Assembly: GCA_017936205.1 (NCBI GenBank)
Contig: JAGBGB010000092.1
Span: 1 to 10,763, forward strand
Length of the DNA stretch: 10,763 nt
Source of the DNA: Oscillospiraceae bacterium
GTDB taxonomy: Bacteria > Bacillota > Clostridia > Oscillospirales > Oscillospiraceae
Reading direction: 5' to 3'
Made by a program: the position numbers and the translations under genes. Under the pieces are notes generated by a model. It was not told where the DNA came from, did not search any database, and saw only the letters and a program-made list of their open reading frames with translations. This document shows positions 7,519 through 10,763 of this stretch, piece after piece (positions within the stretch are counted from its first letter, which is position 1; the number at the start of each line of letters is the position of its first letter).

Positions 7519-7547
7519 ATCTATACAGGCTATGCCCGAATATAGAT
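7519..7547. promoter_or_regulatory. Inverted repeat ahead of the oad operon
   Basis: ATCTATA (7519-7525) and TATAGAT (7541-7547) are perfect inverted repeats, with an inner GGC/GCC pair (7528-7530, 7534-7536). The element sits 36 bases upstream of oadG. No T run follows on the minus strand (AAAAAGC instead), so it is not a terminator. The arm at 7519-7525 reads as a weak -10 (TATAGA), but no good -35 is seen. It could be an operator or a leader hairpin; no confident oad promoter is visible between 7484 and 7597. Confidence 0.35.
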
Positions 7548-7556
7548 CTACAAGAA

Positions 7557-7588
7557 GGGCTCCGGACCCGGAAGGATCCGGAGCTCCC
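7557..7588 (-). terminator. Probable terminator of the receptor-kinase gene
   Basis: GGGCTCCGGA (7557-7566) pairs with TCCGGAGCTCCC (7577-7588): 7 base pairs, a 2-base bulge, then 3 more, around a 10-base loop. It lies just past the kinase stop codon (7598) and is followed on the minus strand by TTCTTG, a weak T run. Some read-through into the oad operon is possible. Confidence 0.55.
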
Positions 7589-7597
7589 AAAGTGAAA

Positions 7598-10500
7598 TCA
7601 GGCGATCACGAAATCACGCTGCAGCAGAAGCTGCCCGTTGATATAGATCTCCAGAGTATAGCTACCGGAGGTAGCAGTTGTTTCGCCCTCCTTAATGGGC
7701 AGGGGAATGGCGTTGGCATGTCTGCGTTCGAACCACAGGGAATCCCAAGTGAATTCCTGTGCCTCGTCTGCAACGACCTGTCCATCCTCATTGCGGATCA
7801 CATAGAGCAGATCTACGGTATCCTCGGAGGCATTGATGCTCTCTACCTGCAGGCAGATGGCGATCTTTTCGTCCTTGGTGAAATTGGTACGCAGATTCTC
7901 AAGATCCTTATAGGTCCAGTCCTCCTTCTCAGGCAGGAGCCAGAGAGAAGCGTTACTGGAATCTCTACCGTAAACGGGAGTGGGGGAGATGCTGTAGCCT
8001 GTAAAGGCTTCCGCCTCCGGAGTGGTAATGGTAACAGAACTCTGACCATATAGGGAAAGCTTTGATTCTTCACCCACCAAATGGAGCATGATCTCATACT
8101 CTGCATTGGGGATCAAATCTCTCAGAACGGCAGAATTTGCGGACATATCCTCGCTGTCGGGCTTGAGGAGGTAGGAAACATGGAAGCTTCCTACAGTATT
8201 GTATGTCAGATGCCAGCCACCGGCAGGGGAGCCGGCAGGGGTGTTCCAGCTAACGAGAACGGTTCCGTCCTCCTGATATTCTGCCTTCAGATCCTCGAGC
8301 ACCACAGGATTTGCAGGAAGGGTGATCACAGCGGGCTCATCCATGCCAAGGGCATCGATGGAGAAGGTGTAATCTCTGGCAAAGTCGGGAAGCTCGCTAA
8401 AGGTGCAATTGAGATCGCTGGTTGTGATGGTTTTGCTGAAATCCTCAGCTTCACAGGTTACATTCCACTCAGCAGGAGTGTTCTCGGCACACATCCATGC
8501 TACGGAGATGGAGTTGCCGCTGACATCTGCAATGTGCAGGGAATCTACAGTAACGATGGGAAGCAGGGTATATTCCACAGTGGTCTGTCCGGAAAGGAAC
8601 AGATCCTCGGGAGCTTGGATACTAAAGGTGTAAGTAGAGCCTTCCTTCAGTCCGGTAACCAGATAGCTCTGCTCGGTGAAGGCGAAGGGGCCGCTGAGAA
8701 CACCGTTCTCGTCTGTGTAGGTCAGAGCCCATTCCTCAGGACTGGGTCCTTCATAAGCAAGGTTCAGAACCACATCACCCTCCTGGGTTCCACGACGAGC
8801 GGTGAACTCGGTGATCTGGGTGGAGCCGGGAGTGGTAACGGTCATAGTATAGGACTTGCCGGAGCGTAGGCGGTGGTATTCAGAGGCAATGACTGTTACG
8901 GTGTAGGCAGTCTTTTCTCTCAGACCGGTGAAGGTATAGCTGCTGCCGTGGATGGTGCGGGGGTAGGAGTTGCCATAGTTATCGGTACAGGTAACAATGA
9001 AGCATTCCTGTGCATCGGGAGTGTCTAACTGAACTGTAAGAGATTCTGTACTGTAGTCCAGAAGCTCCAGCTTTGTGATGTTGACATAGTAATTGTTCAG
9101 CAGGAAAGCCACCACAGCGATCAGTGCGGCGCTCAGAAGGACAATAATGGTTATTGGCAGCCATTTAGACTTCTTCTTTTCTGTAAATTCATCTTTTTCC
9201 GAGCTTGTATCCTCGCGGATGGGGTCATAATAGCCGGTATCAATGGGTGCAACATGCATTGTGAGGTGGGAACGATCTTCCCCATCGGCATGCTTGGGCT
9301 GTAAAGCGGGAGCCTCATCGGTGGTACCGACAACCTCATTTACAGAGGCAATGAGCTGGTCAATGTCGATATCCTCCTCCGGGGTGGAAACAGGGGTCTC
9401 CTCGGTCTTCTGAGGAGAGGGAACTTCCGCTACAGGAACAGTGATATCCTTCTGTGTATCTGTTGCCGTTTTTTCAGTGGGTGCCTCAGGGATCAGGGAG
9501 TCTTGGGTATCATCGGATTTGTGTTTTTTGGAGCCCTTTTTCTTTTTCTTCATCTTCAAGGCTCCCGTGGGCATTTTTGGTCCCGTGACGGTATTCAGAC
9601 CTAACAGATCGTCAGTTGTGATAGCAGGACCGTCAGTCTCAGACTGAGGCTTTGCGGCGGGTGTTTTTTCTATGGGAGAAATGGGATCCGATGTAGCCTC
9701 TTGGGTAGCAGGAGTATTAGCAGAAACGGTTGCTTTAACGTCCTCACGAACATCTTCTGAGGCGGAGGCTGTATTGGGCTCCTCGGGAGTCACCGTATCA
9801 TCGATGTTGATGACCAACGGCTGTCTGTGACGATGCTTCCTTCTGGAATGATGTCTCTCTTCTTTCGGAGCAGAAGAATCAGCGCTCTTGGAGGCTTCTG
9901 CAACAGGAGTCTCAGAAACGGGAGCCTCAACAACAGGAGTCTCAGCAACAGGAGTCTCAGCAACAGAAGTCTCAACAACAGGAGTCTCAACAACAGGAGT
10001 CTCAGCAACAGGAGTCTCAGCAACAGGAGTCTCAACAACAGGAGTCTCAACAGCAGGAGCCTCAGTAACAGGAGTCTCAGCAACAGGCGTCTCAGCAACG
10101 GAAGTCACAACAACAGGAGTCTCAGCAACAGGAGCCTCAGCAACAGGAGTCTCAACAACGGGAGACTCAGCAACGGGAGGAGTCTCTACGGGAATAGGAT
10201 CCTTTTGAGCTTCTGCTGTAGCAGGGGCTGTATCCTCGACGGCGACTGTGGTGGGAGCTGCAACAGGCGCAGGCCCTGCTGTGTCTGTTCCTGCGTTCTC
10301 AGCGCTGGGAGCGAAGCTGGCTTTAAAATTAGCATCCAGATTCTCCAGATCTACGATGCGCAGAGGCTCTTCTAAATTGACCTCAGGCTCCGGAGCAATG
10401 GGTTCAGGATCTACGACCAGAGGGGGAACGATCAGACTGTCGGGGATCTGATTCCGTTGCAGATACAGGATCAGGGCTTCCTTTAATTGTTCGGGGGAGG

Positions 10501-10763
10501 TATAGCGGTTCTCGATGCGATAGGAGCAAGCCTTGTTAATGATCCCGGCTAACTCGTAATCTGCATAGATGGGGGTAGGCAGGGGCTTTCCGCTCAGGCG
10601 GAGCTTATTCGCCATGGCCTCATTGGTATTCTCATCCTCAAAGGGGCCTTGATTGCCGTTGTAGATCCGATAAAGAACCATGCCCAGTGCATACAAGTCA
10701 ATGGTCAGATTGGGAGAAGCGGCAATATCAGACAGCTCCGGAGCGGAGAAGGGACCGATATAG
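7598..10763 (-). CDS. Transmembrane Ser/Thr protein kinase with fibronectin-III-like ectodomain (5' end outside window)
   Basis: At least 1054 residues; the frame is open to the window edge, and numbering here begins at the first complete codon (10760-10762). Residues 1-102 are the C-lobe of a Hanks-type kinase: APE at 7-9 closes the activation segment, DLYALG at 22-27 is subdomain IX, and NRYTSPEQL is the late Arg region. ATP-site, HRD and DFG motifs are out of view. A long Glu/Pro/Thr/Val linker follows (103-532), with 18 pentapeptides (198-287) and two basic clusters (301-314, 403-416). One membrane helix (about 533-556) leads to about four Fn3-like domains (562-915; recurring YTFT-GL and TAYTVTV patterns) and an unassigned C-terminal domain (about 920-1054). 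The layout is kinase inside, binding domains outside, as in PrkC but with Fn3-like domains in place of PASTA. Ligand and targets are unknown. Confidence 0.9.
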   Translation of the reverse strand, partial: YIGPFSAPELSDIAASPNLTIDLYALGMVLYRIYNGNQGPFEDENTNEAMANKLRLSGKPLPTPIYADYELAGIINKACSYRIENRYTSPEQLKEALILYLQRNQIPDSLIVPPLVVDPEPIAPEPEVNLEEPLRIVDLENLDANFKASFAPSAENAGTDTAGPAPVAAPTTVAVEDTAPATAEAQKDPIPVETPPVAESPVVETPVAEAPVAETPVVVTSVAETPVAETPVTEAPAVETPVVETPVAETPVAETPVVETPVVETSVAETPVAETPVVEAPVSETPVAEASKSADSSAPKEERHHSRRKHRHRQPLVINIDDTVTPEEPNTASASEDVREDVKATVSANTPATQEATSDPISPIEKTPAAKPQSETDGPAITTDDLLGLNTVTGPKMPTGALKMKKKKKGSKKHKSDDTQDSLIPEAPTEKTATDTQKDITVPVAEVPSPQKTEETPVSTPEEDIDIDQLIASVNEVVGTTDEAPALQPKHADGEDRSHLTMHVAPIDTGYYDPIREDTSSEKDEFTEKKKSKWLPITIIVLLSAALIAVVAFLLNNYYVNITKLELLDYSTESLTVQLDTPDAQECFIVTCTDNYGNSYPRTIHGSSYTFTGLREKTAYTVTVIASEYHRLRSGKSYTMTVTTPGSTQITEFTARRGTQEGDVVLNLAYEGPSPEEWALTYTDENGVLSGPFAFTEQSYLVTGLKEGSTYTFSIQAPEDLFLSGQTTVEYTLLPIVTVDSLHIADVSGNSISVAWMCAENTPAEWNVTCEAEDFSKTITTSDLNCTFSELPDFARDYTFSIDALGMDEPAVITLPANPVVLEDLKAEYQEDGTVLVSWNTPAGSPAGGWHLTYNTVGSFHVSYLLKPDSEDMSANSAVLRDLIPNAEYEIMLHLVGEESKLSLYGQSSVTITTPEAEAFTGYSISPTPVYGRDSSNASLWLLPEKEDWTYKDLENLRTNFTKDEKIAICLQVESINASEDTVDLLYVIRNEDGQVVADEAQEFTWDSLWFERRHANAIPLPIKEGETTATSGSYTLEIYINGQLLLQRDFVIA
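9902..10171 (-). repeat. 15-base tandem repeat encoding 18 pentapeptides
   Basis: Inside the kinase linker, 18 consecutive 15-base units encode variants of (A/V)ETPV, such as AETPV, VETPV, AEAPV and VETSV. On the plus strand the unit reads roughly GCAACAGGAGTCTCA. Units differ by a few bases, mostly keeping Glu-Thr-Pro. As 15 is a multiple of 3, gain or loss of units would keep the frame and only change linker length. The threonines could be phosphorylated by the kinase itself (inference). Confidence 0.92.

Noticed and set aside
8081..8869. 262-codon plus-strand open frame opposite the kinase ectodomain
   Set aside because: Antisense shadow of the Fn3-like coding region, with no recognisable domain or supported start.
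9515..9556. A-rich slippery run as a programmed frameshift site
   Set aside because: The A AAA AAG and A AAA AAC heptamers are not in the correct phase, and both alternative frames lead nowhere recognisable.
9902..10171. Possible CRISPR array
   Set aside because: The repeats are contiguous 15-base units with no unique spacers, and they encode in-frame pentapeptides of a larger protein.
9827..10375. Plus- and minus-strand frames rich in Asn-Arg-Ser-Leu, Thr-Gly-Val-Ser or Leu-Arg-Leu repeats
   Set aside because: These are other-frame readings of the 15-base tandem repeat inside the kinase gene; repeats stay open in several frames by chance.
10694..10696. TTG as start of the kinase-like gene
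   Set aside because: The frame continues upstream to the window edge and encodes the kinase APE motif, so this TTG is an internal Leu codon.

Overview
The window looks like chromosome of an anaerobic, probably gut-dwelling Clostridia member (Oscillospiraceae-type Firmicute). The reasons are strong AGGAGG-type ribosome sites, sigma-A promoters of Gram-positive type, a Na+-pumping biotin decarboxylase with a free-standing biotin carrier, and large Fn3/LRR surface-type proteins. The taxonomic assignment is inference; there is no marker gene here. No RNA gene, CRISPR array, transposase, phage gene or origin was seen.

Left part (1-3600): a minus-strand gene for a membrane-anchored TPR / chitobiase-C-like / leucine-rich-repeat protein (252-1973) and a plus-strand MATE efflux transporter (2148-3512). 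They diverge from a 174-base gap holding two face-away sigma-A promoters. Each gene ends in an intrinsic terminator (177-215 and 3545-3586).

Middle (3513-4026): a gene-free 514-base gap between the convergent MATE and oadA genes. It holds both terminators and two copies, tail to tail, of a dispersed non-coding repeat; a third copy lies at the left edge (46-158). In all three cases the repeat starts 14-18 bases beyond a terminator stem and in the same orientation relative to transcription. One copy carries a 116-base extra segment that creates 13-base perfect inverted repeats.

Right part (4027-7483): a compact four-gene minus-strand operon in the order oadG-like, biotin carrier, oadB, oadA, with gaps of 29, 26 and 15 bases. 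It encodes a membrane oxaloacetate decarboxylase sodium pump. The alpha subunit moves the carboxyl group from oxaloacetate to biotin on the separate carrier. OadB decarboxylates carboxybiotin and exports Na+. The small gamma-like protein probably holds the complex together.

Far right (7598 to the edge): the 3' part of a very large minus-strand gene for a transmembrane Ser/Thr kinase. Visible parts are the C-terminal kinase lobe, a long acidic/proline-rich linker with 18 pentapeptide repeats, one membrane helix, about four fibronectin-III-like domains and an unassigned C-terminal domain. The kinase N-lobe and true start lie beyond the window.

The genes are mostly recognisable families. The least explained items are the terminator-associated repeat, the Fn3 receptor kinase with its repeat linker, and the TPR/LRR surface protein. 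I found no convincing new defence or mobile system.
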